A DNA stretch of 15,333 nt from Flavobacteriales bacterium (GCA_018665005.1 JABJEE010000302.1:1-15333), one strand, 5' to 3'. Positions 6,700 through 15,280 are shown, numbered from the stretch's first letter. The notes: generated by a model from the sequence alone, not told the origin. Numbers and translations are program-made.

Positions 6700-9600
6700 A
6701 GCACTAATAATTTTCGGGTCATATTATTCACTTGGACATAATACATTCCAGGCTCAAAATGAAGTGGTGTTGAATACCAAAATGCTCCATCTTTATGAAA
6801 TTTTGCTTTTTTCAAGAGCTTTCCTTCACTGTTGTAAATTTCGATTAAGTCAATATTTTTAATAAATGGATTTCCCTTGATGACGACTCTGTCCCCACTT
6901 GTAATTACATTGGGATAAAGTAATATTGATTCCATTTCATTTTCTATACCCAATGAGCCAGGTATGGAAAATACTGAATCAACGCCATATGGAATCAATA
7001 GATTTCCGGCTTTATCTGTCCCCTCAACAATACTCAAGTCAAATGAATATGGATTTGCATTTGAATTTACAAGCGCATATTGCACATTCAGATTTGCGGA
7101 ATCTGCCCAAGCATAACTCGTCTGTGAAAGCTCTACCGGACTTGTAATGATTGGGTTGTATTGAAATTCAACAATTTGATTGGTATCCATTTCTTCATCA
7201 AAAGATATGGATATGTCCAGTTGATCTCCGATAGCTAATGAATTTGTACTTGTACTAAAATTTATGATGCTTGGGTTCTTTGTGTCAAGTGAAACAAAGA
7301 AATCTTCTGAATATTCAGCTTGTACATTTCCCGAAAAGTCTCTACCGTGTATTACACCAATATCAATTGAATCAACTTCAATGTTTTCGTCCATAATGTT
7401 GAAGAATGCCCGGTAGTTGAAGTCATCTAAATAATGACTTTCAATAAAATTATATTGTATCGATCCAGAAAGGTCATCGTTTGATTCATGAATAATTAAT
7501 GGAATTGTACCAGGATCCATTTGTTCATTATAAGACACGTCAACATAATATAGATTGCTACCAATCAATGCATCTGATAGTAAGGGCGTAACGGGAAGAG
7601 AATATTCGACATGTGGTCCTTTTAAATCACTATATAAATCTGATGGTGTAATAGTGTCATTTATTATATTCCCATGTAAATCTTTAGCTCCTAAACATAT
7701 TAAATCAAGATGAATAAAATCATTGGTGTCGCTTAAGACCCATAGCTCGGTATTTAGCGTTGACGAATCCATCCAAAAAGTTTCAAAAGGATTCATTGTA
7801 ATGCTCGCATGTACGCTTGTGCCGTCATACAGCGAAAATTCAGGAATAATTGAGGTGTCCATTACTTCGTCGAAATAGATAACAGCTTCAACTTGAGGAT
7901 TGGTATTGAGGTCCTCAATATTGATTAAGGTATCGGAAAGTAAGACTTCTGATACGCTTGGGTTTTTTGTATCTATACTGCAAATACTGTTGCTATTTGG
8001 GTTGAGTAGGGGGTTGCCGTGAATGTCTTCTATATTTTGAACCAACACATCTACAGCTGCTACATTCTCATTAAAATCAGCTAGGTTAAAATACGCTTGA
8101 TACTCTTGAGTTGAGTTCCAAGCCGAATTTGGTGTATTTGTGGTAATAGTAGGATTTAAATAATTTATCCCAGAAAAGGAGAAGTCCGGTATTAGATTTA
8201 TATTACAAGGCTCGTCGAGTTGAATAAGTGCTTGATAGCCTGTAGGTATATCTATATCAGAAAGAATAGAGTTTCCATTTGATATCGAAGTGATTTCTGG
8301 TAGCTTGGTGTCAACTAAAAAATAGTTTTCTAAATTAATTTCCGATAAATGCATCCCATTACCTGCATCGATTCCCTGTATTTTAATTAATGATGTAAAT
8401 TCTTCAAGAATAGTATTATTGATGTCAAATCCAATATGCAATTGAAATGAGTCAATCCAATACATTTGATTTGAGGTTAATACTTGATATAAGCTCACTG
8501 GTGATAATTCAACTTGTGGTAAACCTGAACTATCCATAGGAACATTAAATGTCAAATTGATGCCGATACTTGAGCCTGTATCAAAAGAATTAATAATGGT
8601 ATCACTGATGCTACTGTATACTAAAGCAGGTTGAGAAACCGAGAATATGGAATCTGCTTTATTAAAACAGATTTCACCGACTTGAGCGCCAATTATTCTT
8701 CCTGGAATATCATCAATTGGAGGATGTATACCACCCCAAATCCTACTTAAACTGCATTGATCGGAAGCATCACGGTAGGATGCCCATTGCAGTGTAATAT
8801 TTGTGCTTGGTCCCTCTTCAAATTGAAGGAACTCATTTTGAGTGGCAAAAAACTCACCCAAACCTCCAGGGAAATAGGGTGAGCCTGTGATGCTCTCCAT
8901 GATTTCAGCTGCAGCTCTTGAATACGTTGAATGTCCTGAAACAAATCCCGCAAACGGTGGGGTAACAAAAGTCGGTCTCTGGTAGGGCCACCAATTTTCA
9001 CCAAGAATCCATCCAACCCCTGCAACATCTAACAAAGGATCATTTATGTACTCATGACCTTTCCAGGTGAACAATTTGATCTTTCCGACATGTTCATATG
9101 CAGCACCTGCCAGAGGGTCTAGTGAGTCAACGAGCTCGATGAAGTTGGGGAGAAGTGGAATTCCATGTGGGTCATAGCTCGGTAGTAATGGGTCTGAACT
9201 CTGACCTTTTCCGGCCATGTATCGAATAGATGACACAGGGCGAATGTAATCGTAATAACCTTTTAAGCTCCAAGCACTAATAGCTGCATCATGCATGGCT
9301 CCACCTAATGCCAGATGAGCTTTAACATCGTATTCGAGTTTGTCAAGTTGTAGTCCCAAACCTTTCCATTTCCATTCAAATGCGGGTTGATCACTTACAT
9401 AATGATAAATTTCAAACCAGTGTCCAGGTGGTGTTTCTGAGTCTATTCCGTCTGCCCAAAACTCTGCTAAAACTCGGGTATAATCTGCACGTGAAACAAC
9501 TTGAGGTGTGTAGGGTTGTCCTGTAATAGGGTTCACGGTATAACCGGTAGAGGGATCACCACCATCTAGTAAATTATAAAAGGCACTGTATTCACTGGAA

Positions 9601-10562
9601 TCAGTTGGGTACCAGGTGTTATTGCCAATTGACGCTGGAGAAATATCCCAGTTGATTCCGTCAGATGGATCAAGATGTGATTGCCATATACTGACTAAGG
9701 AATGGTTCCATTTGTAAAAGGAATCCCAGGATGAGGAATCATTTGGATTAAGGTATGCTGGTTGAACGGTATCAAAATAGACATTATAAAATTGTCCATC
9801 TCGGCTAAGCGTATTATACATACTTGGGCTCAATGCAAATGGGTCAACTACTCCCCATTCAGGAGATATAAAAGGAATTGTGTTTTGCACATTGTTTCCA
9901 GATTGATCAATTGCTGAGTCCAAGGTAAGGCTCTGCCATCTATTTGGATCAATAATGTCTGGGTTACCAGGATCATCCATTACAAGCGGCGGATTTATTG
10001 GAGTGTAATAGGTGTTTTCATAATTAAGAAGCTCATTTGAACCATCACCATATCCATAATTTATCAGTTCTTGGGCCAGGTAATTTCCAAATTCAGCAGG
10101 ACCTCCATTAACATAATCGGTACTTAAATTATTGGTGTTGTATCCATGTTGGGCCATATAGTTATACATCAAATTATAAGTGTGGAAATAATCTGGAGAA
10201 TTTTGATAACGTGATTTAATAAAGTAATAAGAAGCATATGAGATGGCCTCCTCTCGAGCACTCTCAATATCTAAAGGAATATTAATACCTGAAAAATCAC
10301 AATAATATCCATGTGTTGTTTTTCTTAAAAAGTAAGTATCGTATTGTGGTTCATATGCTGCCCAAGCATCATAAGCAATGATTGAATGATGGAAAAGATT
10401 TCGAGCATGTACGGTGGGACGCGCAAAATCATTTCGTATGGCTTCAAGTAATATTTCGTTCCAATCGTGGGCAACGGAAGTTTGAGCAATGCCGAATTCA
10501 GCATTAAAAAAGAGGCAACAAAACAGTAGTACTGTTCTGCACCGTGAGAATAATAGTTTCAT
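6696..10562 (-). CDS. Secreted vanadium-dependent haloperoxidase/PAP2-like protein with five Ig-like modules and a T9SS sorting domain
   Basis: The product is 1288 residues from the ATG at 10562. A TTG three codons upstream is less likely as a start. After a signal peptide (to about residue 27, FGIAQ), residues 30-640 resemble bacterial vanadium haloperoxidases, starting DWNEILLEAIRNDFARPTVH. The vanadate/phosphate pocket is complete: K434-x6-R441-P, S542-G543-H544, and S606-R607-x5-H613. This is the same spacing as Curvularia chloroperoxidase (K353, R360, S402-G403-H404, R490, H496). F537 occupies the place of its F397, where bromoperoxidases usually have His. Residues 638-1205 are five tandem Ig-like (SbsA/Big_5-type) modules. 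Residues 1208-1288 are a type A T9SS C-terminal domain ending GMYYVQVNN and RKLLVL. The enzyme would oxidise halides with peroxide or hydrolyse phosphate esters outside the cell; sequence cannot choose between these. It is the first gene of a two-gene operon with the FG-GAP/ASPIC protein. Confidence 0.93.
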   Translation of the reverse strand: MKLLFSRCRTVLLFCCLFFNAEFGIAQTSVAHDWNEILLEAIRNDFARPTVHARNLFHHSIIAYDAWAAYEPQYDTYFLRKTTHGYYCDFSGINIPLDIESAREEAISYASYYFIKSRYQNSPDYFHTYNLMYNYMAQHGYNTNNLSTDYVNGGPAEFGNYLAQELINYGYGDGSNELLNYENTYYTPINPPLVMDDPGNPDIIDPNRWQSLTLDSAIDQSGNNVQNTIPFISPEWGVVDPFALSPSMYNTLSRDGQFYNVYFDTVQPAYLNPNDSSSWDSFYKWNHSLVSIWQSHLDPSDGINWDISPASIGNNTWYPTDSSEYSAFYNLLDGGDPSTGYTVNPITGQPYTPQVVSRADYTRVLAEFWADGIDSETPPGHWFEIYHYVSDQPAFEWKWKGLGLQLDKLEYDVKAHLALGGAMHDAAISAWSLKGYYDYIRPVSSIRYMAGKGQSSDPLLPSYDPHGIPLLPNFIELVDSLDPLAGAAYEHVGKIKLFTWKGHEYINDPLLDVAGVGWILGENWWPYQRPTFVTPPFAGFVSGHSTYSRAAAEIMESITGSPYFPGGLGEFFATQNEFLQFEEGPSTNITLQWASYRDASDQCSLSRIWGGIHPPIDDIPGRIIGAQVGEICFNKADSIFSVSQPALVYSSISDTIINSFDTGSSIGINLTFNVPMDSSGLPQVELSPVSLYQVLTSNQMYWIDSFQLHIGFDINNTILEEFTSLIKIQGIDAGNGMHLSEINLENYFLVDTKLPEITSISNGNSILSDIDIPTGYQALIQLDEPCNINLIPDFSFSGINYLNPTITTNTPNSAWNSTQEYQAYFNLADFNENVAAVDVLVQNIEDIHGNPLLNPNSNSICSIDTKNPSVSEVLLSDTLINIEDLNTNPQVEAVIYFDEVMDTSIIPEFSLYDGTSVHASITMNPFETFWMDSSTLNTELWVLSDTNDFIHLDLICLGAKDLHGNIINDTITPSDLYSDLKGPHVEYSLPVTPLLSDALIGSNLYYVDVSYNEQMDPGTIPLIIHESNDDLSGSIQYNFIESHYLDDFNYRAFFNIMDENIEVDSIDIGVIHGRDFSGNVQAEYSEDFFVSLDTKNPSIINFSTSTNSLAIGDQLDISISFDEEMDTNQIVEFQYNPIITSPVELSQTSYAWADSANLNVQYALVNSNANPYSFDLSIVEGTDKAGNLLIPYGVDSVFSIPGSLGIENEMESILLYPNVITSGDRVVIKGNPFIKNIDLIEIYNSEGKLLKKAKFHKDGAFWYSTPLHFEPGMYYVQVNNMTRKLLVL
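6948..8651 (-). repeat. Five tandem ~114-residue Ig-like modules in the haloperoxidase-like protein
   Basis: The encoded segment (residues 638-1205) repeats with a period of 113-115 residues. Boundaries are marked by DTKLPEI (751), DTKNPSV (864), DLKGPHV (979) and DTKNPSI (1093). Each module contains an acidic strand motif: FNVPMDSS (672), LDEPCN (782), FDEVMDT (897), YNEQMDP (1011) and FDEEMDT (1121). Copies 3 to 5 are the most alike. Modules of this Big_5 type usually act as spacers or adhesive stalks between a catalytic head and the anchor. Confidence 0.8.
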
Positions 10563-10654
10563 AGTTAGCAATATGAATATAAGAATAATATTTTAAACTA
10601 TTGTAAATGAGTGAATAAGAGTTTTCATTTGGTTGATTAGAAAATGATACGATC

Positions 10655-10670
10655 ATGATTTATAAATCAT
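10655..10670. promoter_or_regulatory. 16-bp perfect palindrome between divergent genes
   Basis: ATGATTTATAAATCAT is identical to its own reverse complement. A second, imperfect pair flanks it: TGATAC at 10645-10650 and GTAACA at 10675-10680. The element lies 93 bases upstream of the haloperoxidase-like start and 55 bases upstream of the plus-strand hypothetical gene. It is a candidate operator for a dimeric regulator acting on one or both. No matching copy was noticed elsewhere in the window, and the composition is AT-rich, so chance is possible. Confidence 0.4.
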
Positions 10671-10724
10671 TGTTGTAACAAAAATTATTTTTTTGGTTTA
10701 TCTATCGATGTTGATTCTATCCTA

Positions 10725-11267
10725 ATGATTATTGAAAATGTTTCTTGTTTTAGTCTGAAATCAGATTATAAAAGCTTCACGCTAACGATGAATGATGCTT
10801 CTATTTATTTGGGTTACCTCATGCATTTCAAGTATTTGAAAATTTCGAGTATGGAGTTGGTTTATCAGAAAAATACAGGTGTAAGGCAAAGGAAGGGAAC
10901 AAAACATCCTATTCGGAGGATGAAGAAAAAGATAAATCATACAGGTAAATTACTTCAATACCTTTCTAGGCATCAATATGATATTCTCCTATATGAGATT
11001 TCGTTTAGTAATGGGTGGCGGATAAAAATGACGTCGAACTGCTGGGTATCGATTTACACAAATTCCCAAGTACAAAGAAATGAAACCTTTGATAAAATAA
11101 TAGGTGGCTTTGGATATGACAAAATACCTTTAGACACCAAAATACCCAACCTTACATATGCCATGAATTATGACCGTCCACCTACCACAATAGGCATTGA
11201 TCAAACACCAGATGAGTTTTGGACGCAAGACGAAAAAGACGAATGGCGCACAAAGAATACGTTTTGA
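10725..11267 (+). CDS. Hypothetical protein
   Basis: The 180-residue frame begins with ATG at 10725 and ends TTT TGA at 11262-11267. It has no signal peptide or membrane segment, so it is probably cytoplasmic. A strongly basic stretch at residues 53-72 (VRQRKGTKHPIRRMKKKINH) is followed by HQYDILLYEISFSNGWRIKM, and the C-terminus is acidic and Trp-rich (TPDEFWTQDEKDEW). I recognise no domain. An internal ATG at 10851 (MELVYQKN) would drop 42 less convincing residues but keep the basic stretch. Alone on the plus strand, it diverges from the haloperoxidase operon across a palindrome and converges with the protease gene. The basic segment could bind nucleic acid, but that is speculation. Composition and length support a real gene, with moderate certainty. 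Confidence 0.65.
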   Translation: MIIENVSCFSLKSDYKSFTLTMNDASIYLGYLMHFKYLKISSMELVYQKNTGVRQRKGTKHPIRRMKKKINHTGKLLQYLSRHQYDILLYEISFSNGWRIKMTSNCWVSIYTNSQVQRNETFDKIIGGFGYDKIPLDTKIPNLTYAMNYDRPPTTIGIDQTPDEFWTQDEKDEWRTKNTF

Positions 11268-11286
11268 CCTATAAAAGTATTTTACG

Positions 11287-11309
11287 AAAATAGTTTGATC
11301 TATTTTTTT
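11287..11309. terminator. Possible bidirectional AT-rich terminator between convergent genes
   Basis: AAAATAG (11287-11293) and CTATTTT (11300-11306) form a seven-base-pair stem with a six-base loop, and the T-run continues to 11309. The stem itself supplies A and T tracts on both strands, so it could serve the hypothetical gene ending at 11267 and the protease gene, whose TAG stop is part of the right arm. The stem has little GC and would be weak. Confidence 0.35.
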
Positions 11310-14300
11310 ATAAAGCTTAAGGTTTTTTCATATTCCTTATACTCAATTGTTAATAGATAAACACCACTTTCTGTTTGACTAATGTCAATCCAGTTATTTT
11401 CTGCTGTCATCAAATTGCTGTACACGAGTTTGCCTTCAATACTCAGTATTTTAATTTGTGCTCCATTAAGGCTTTTTGAAAACGTAAAACGACCGGTATT
11501 CGGATTGGGGTAGAGTACGAGGTTATTGAGAAGAATTTCATCAATACCCACTGTACAATCTTCTACAACAACCACCACCTCATTTGAACCAGTACACCCA
11601 TTGTTGTCTGTGTATTCATAGGTGATGACATGGGTTCCTATCCCAGCTGATGAAGGTGTAAAGACATTCCCACTTATTCCAGGTCCAACATATGTTCCTC
11701 CTGCTGGAGAACCCTGAAGATTGAATGCATTGTCTGTCAGACATGCCACCGACTCTGGACTAACTAAAGATACGTTTGGTCCGTTTTCAACAGTGATTGT
11801 GATTTGAGTAGATGCCGAACAACCATTGTTGTCGCTGTAGGTATAGCTGATGGTATGTGTTCCTGGTCCAGCATTTGATGGGTTGAAGGAAGCACCGCTC
11901 ATGCCTGGTCCAGCATAATTACCTCCGGAAGGAGAACCTTGAAGATTGAATGGTGCCGCTGAGCTACAGACTGTATTGTTTGGTGCAGTCAGCGATACAG
12001 AAGGCAGGTCATTTACCACCACTGTCGCTGATGTCGAGTTGGTTCCATTATTGTTACCTACTGTTAAAGAAACAGTATACGTACCAGAATTCGTGTACTG
12101 GTGAGAAGGATTGGCATCCGTACTGGTTGTTCCATCACCAAAATTCCAGTTCCAATTATTCACTCCACCTGTTGAGTTGTCGTTAAACTGAATCACATCA
12201 CCCAAGCAAATAGATGGATTTTGTGGATTAAACGATGCTGACGGAGGTGTGTTTGTAGCATCCCCAGTAATGTTAATGTTGTCAATGAACAGATTATTAC
12301 CGTTGATTCCGTTGTTCACAGATTCAAATTTTATAATCACGCCGCTGATTCCAGAATAGGCATTCAAATCAATGATAAAACAATCGGATCCAACCGTTCC
12401 CATACACCAATCTCCTGCTACAGGAACGAATTCAACTGTAGAGGTAAATGCAGTTGCAAAGGAACCAGTACCATCTTCCGCGTAACTCGCTAAATACTGG
12501 AAGGTAGCTCCACAATCTGTCGATACCAAAATCGCTAAAGAATCTCGAGATTCTTGATTATATCTTCTGAAAGCGTGTTCAAAGGACATCTCAATATTGT
12601 TGTATGAACCAAAATCAAGTGCTGGTGTCTGAAAACCGTCTCTTTCATCACCGTTCTCATAGTTGAAAAAATCCATTTTCGCTGCTTTATCCCCTGGGTT
12701 CGTTCCTACCACAGAAACAATTTCCCAAGTAATACCGTTGTCAGAATTGCTCATATACCAATCATTCGTTGCAAAGCTATTGGATTCAAAATCCTCAGTA
12801 AAAGGCAAGCCAACGTAAGTGTCATAGAGATAATAGTCTGATGTCATGTTGTCGTTAAGTGCATTGGCATCCGGATTGCCATCAGGGTTTGAAGTCGTAA
12901 TGCTAAATGTGGATGCACCCCCATTTCCATTGTAGACAGGTAGGGTAACGGTAACCGATGATCCTGATGGGATGCTCCCATTGTAGGTCATTGTTTGGAC
13001 ACCTCCTCCGTAATCGTAATCTAAATCTACAGAAGATACGGATTGAGAGCCGTAATTAAATAGGACCACTTGCGCTTCTATTGAAGCATCACAAATTGTC
13101 CCTTCAGGATTTAAAATTTGACTCACACCAATATCATAGGAAAGATTAGAGGATATACAAAAGTTATTGATTTCTTCTGTTCCGTAGTCTGAATTGGCAG
13201 CCTGTATTTCGGCTACAACATTCCCACTTGATTCTGATATATTATATGATCCATCCACTGTACATGATCCGTATTGACTTCCGTGCATGCCATCTCCATA
13301 ACCATCTGTAATGGTAAAGACATAACATCCCGCTGCAAGACAGACATCACTTTGATAGGTTTCTCCACCCGTTATATCTGTGTAAGGACCTCCAGTAGCT
13401 AGGATTTCAGTTCCTCCAGGCTCTGTAATATTCCATTGAACCTCTGAACCCCAGCAGTCTGTCGTGACTTCTATGGTTGCAATCTGACCTGTGGGAATGA
13501 TATTAAAGCTTGTGTTTTGGCTATTATTAGAATTGTTTTGATCCGCACTTCCATTTGGTGACGTACAGGAAACAGTTAAAGTATGCGGTCCTGTTCCCAG
13601 GGTTTCTGTGGGCAAGGAGATTGTTTCAACTTCAGACTGAGCCAAAGAACCGGTCCAGTTAATGGTTTGATTCGTTCCTCCATCGTATTGATAGGTAATG
13701 GTAACAGAACTTAATGTCTGACTTCCATAGTTTCGCAATTCGAATTCAGGATTAACGGTGGCAGTGCACAACTGGCCTTCGGGTGAGAAGATATTGGTAA
13801 TTCCCGCATCTAAACTAAATGTAAATGCATTTAAGCAAATCAACGCCTCTTCCGCGTTGATTCTTCCTGATCCAAGTTGACCTTGATAATTTGGATTTGC
13901 TGATTCTATATTGTCTGCAGATGAGAGTAAGCAACCCACAATATCTGATGGTGAAGCGGATGGAGCATGAGAGATCATTAGACCAACTAAGCTTGCCACC
14001 ATTGGGGAAGCCATGGAGGTACCCTGTGACATAGAATAACCAGTACCCTCATTGGTACTTAAAATTTGAGAACCGGGAGCAGAAACGTCTATCCATGTTC
14101 CATACTGAGAAAAACTTGATTTGGCATCACCATTTGTTGTTGCTGCAACACTGACTACATTGTCATATGCTGCCGGGTAAAACTGCTGGTTTGTATTGTC
14201 ATTTCCTGCAGCTGCGATTAATATTACTCCCGCATTCCAAGCATAGTTGCATACATTTTGACCATAATTTGATAATCCTCCGCCTCCCCAGGACATATTT

Positions 14301-15073
14301 ACAGCATCTGCGCCATTATCTGCAGCCCAGATTATTCCGTCATAACCTCCTGTTAATGCACCTGTAGAACAATTTCCAATCTTTATCGGCATCACACTGA
14401 TGTTATAGCCAAGCGACGCAACACCTAAGTTGTTATTGGTTTCAGCGCCTACAGTTCCCGAAACGTGAGATCCATGAAATCCATCATTTCCACCACAAGG
14501 TGAAGGGTCGTTGTCATCATCTACAACATCTCGACCGGGCACCACCTTATTGACAAGGTCTGGGTGATTGATTTGAATAGCATTGTCAGTGACTGCAACC
14601 ACCACATTGGCATCTCCAGTCGATATATCCCAAGCTTGGGGAGCATTAACTTGATACAAGCACCACATACCATTGTTAAATGAGTTCGTGAAATAAGGGT
14701 CGTTAGGGGTGAGAAAAGATTCATGCAATTCTTTCTTCTCAACATAAACCACATTAACTGATTGTCGAATATCTTGAATGAGGTTTTCCACAAGTCCAAT
14801 TTCACCAAATTCAACCTCATAAGTTCTAATGAGGTGTGGATCATTAATTCCCGGATGAAGTTGTCGTAGTGATTGAATGTCATATGCCGCCATCATTTGT
14901 TGACTGAATGGAGACATTTCATTAGGGACGAAACCGTCTACAGTTTTGAATTGGTTGATTTGATTTGAAAGTTCAAAGACGATTTTTCCGTCTTGGTACC
15001 AACGGTAAGTTTTTTGACTGTTTAGACTTAGGAAAATAAAAAGAAAAGAAATGGTTACTACTATAGACTTCAT
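11300..15073 (-). CDS. Secreted subtilisin-like (S8) protease with adhesion modules and T9SS sorting domain
   Basis: The 1257-residue product has a signal peptide (cleaved near residue 20, LNSQ) and an inhibitor-like propeptide (about 21-120). The S8 catalytic domain is about 140-415. The catalytic residues are all present: D163 (AVTDN), H200 (DGFHGSHVSG), oxyanion N291 (AAAGND) and S353 (GTSMASP). Two CARDB-like Ig modules follow (422-523 and 647-747, both with RNYGSQ/FNYGSQ). Between them is a beta domain with CLAAGCYVFTITDGYGDGM (578-596). Then come a jelly-roll-like module starting LPFTEDFES (756), a PKD domain (945-1020, WNWNFGDGTTS), two near-identical 75-residue modules (1024-1173) and a type A T9SS domain (about 1184-1257, LYPNPNTGRF). 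It is probably an active extracellular endopeptidase for degrading polymers or processing surface proteins. The gene appears monocistronic; a TAnnTTTG promoter lies 47 bases upstream. Confidence 0.95.
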   Translation of the reverse strand: MKSIVVTISFLFIFLSLNSQKTYRWYQDGKIVFELSNQINQFKTVDGFVPNEMSPFSQQMMAAYDIQSLRQLHPGINDPHLIRTYEVEFGEIGLVENLIQDIRQSVNVVYVEKKELHESFLTPNDPYFTNSFNNGMWCLYQVNAPQAWDISTGDANVVVAVTDNAIQINHPDLVNKVVPGRDVVDDDNDPSPCGGNDGFHGSHVSGTVGAETNNNLGVASLGYNISVMPIKIGNCSTGALTGGYDGIIWAADNGADAVNMSWGGGGLSNYGQNVCNYAWNAGVILIAAAGNDNTNQQFYPAAYDNVVSVAATTNGDAKSSFSQYGTWIDVSAPGSQILSTNEGTGYSMSQGTSMASPMVASLVGLMISHAPSASPSDIVGCLLSSADNIESANPNYQGQLGSGRINAEEALICLNAFTFSLDAGITNIFSPEGQLCTATVNPEFELRNYGSQTLSSVTITYQYDGGTNQTINWTGSLAQSEVETISLPTETLGTGPHTLTVSCTSPNGSADQNNSNNSQNTSFNIIPTGQIATIEVTTDCWGSEVQWNITEPGGTEILATGGPYTDITGGETYQSDVCLAAGCYVFTITDGYGDGMHGSQYGSCTVDGSYNISESSGNVVAEIQAANSDYGTEEINNFCISSNLSYDIGVSQILNPEGTICDASIEAQVVLFNYGSQSVSSVDLDYDYGGGVQTMTYNGSIPSGSSVTVTLPVYNGNGGASTFSITTSNPDGNPDANALNDNMTSDYYLYDTYVGLPFTEDFESNSFATNDWYMSNSDNGITWEIVSVVGTNPGDKAAKMDFFNYENGDERDGFQTPALDFGSYNNIEMSFEHAFRRYNQESRDSLAILVSTDCGATFQYLASYAEDGTGSFATAFTSTVEFVPVAGDWCMGTVGSDCFIIDLNAYSGISGVIIKFESVNNGINGNNLFIDNINITGDATNTPPSASFNPQNPSICLGDVIQFNDNSTGGVNNWNWNFGDGTTSTDANPSHQYTNSGTYTVSLTVGNNNGTNSTSATVVVNDLPSVSLTAPNNTVCSSAAPFNLQGSPSGGNYAGPGMSGASFNPSNAGPGTHTISYTYSDNNGCSASTQITITVENGPNVSLVSPESVACLTDNAFNLQGSPAGGTYVGPGISGNVFTPSSAGIGTHVITYEYTDNNGCTGSNEVVVVVEDCTVGIDEILLNNLVLYPNPNTGRFTFSKSLNGAQIKILSIEGKLVYSNLMTAENNWIDISQTESGVYLLTIEYKEYEKTLSFIKK
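11555..12004 (-). repeat. Two tandem 75-residue modules in the protease
   Basis: Residues 1024-1098 and 1099-1173 are copies of one module, each with NLQGSPxGGxY, GPGxSGxxF, GTHxIxYxYxDNNGC and a final run of beta strands. The similarity is visible in the DNA as well (compare 11660-11730 with 11880-11955), which points to a fairly recent duplication. Modules of this kind are frequent in secreted Bacteroidota proteins just before the T9SS domain. Confidence 0.8.
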
Positions 15074-15119
15074 GTGTACGTGTTTAGACCTTAAAAATCT
15101 TAAATTTTACTCAAAATTG

Positions 15120-15127
15120 CAAAAATA
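15120..15127 (-). promoter_or_regulatory. -7 element of the protease gene promoter
   Basis: On the minus strand this octamer reads TATTTTTG, a full match to the Bacteroidota consensus TAnnTTTG. It is centred about 50 bases before the protease ATG, giving a leader of about 40 bases. The -33 element is weak: only TTTC (15145-15148) appears at about the right distance instead of TTTG. The same octamer is found at the marC-like promoter. Confidence 0.45.
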
Positions 15128-15250
15128 ATAGGGGGCATTTTGGTGAAATATTTCTCGCTATTCGTTATTGTAAAAGCAAAAAAAAAGATTATAACTTAAT
15201 TTGATTTCGTTGAACAGCGTCATATGAAATCTGAAATGGTTTCCCTACTT

Positions 15251-15280
15251 AACTCGTTCATTTTTGAATGAGTTCTTTTT
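15251..15280 (+). terminator. Stem-loop with T-run, terminator-like on the plus strand
   Basis: AACTCGTTCA (15251-15260) and TGAATGAGTT (15265-15274) make a ten-base-pair stem with one G-T pair and a TTTT loop, followed by C and five T residues. The shape is that of an intrinsic terminator read on the plus strand. No plus-strand gene precedes it in the window, so what it would terminate is unclear. Confidence 0.5.

Noticed and set aside
10563..10571. TTG at 10571 as start of the haloperoxidase-like gene
   Set aside because: An ATG three codons downstream directly precedes a normal signal peptide (MKLLFSR), and TTG adds nothing.
14521..14883. A 120-codon minus-strand open frame inside the protease gene
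   Set aside because: It lies wholly within the protease coding sequence in another frame, reads as low-quality protein without domain features, and the protease frame carries clear catalytic motifs.
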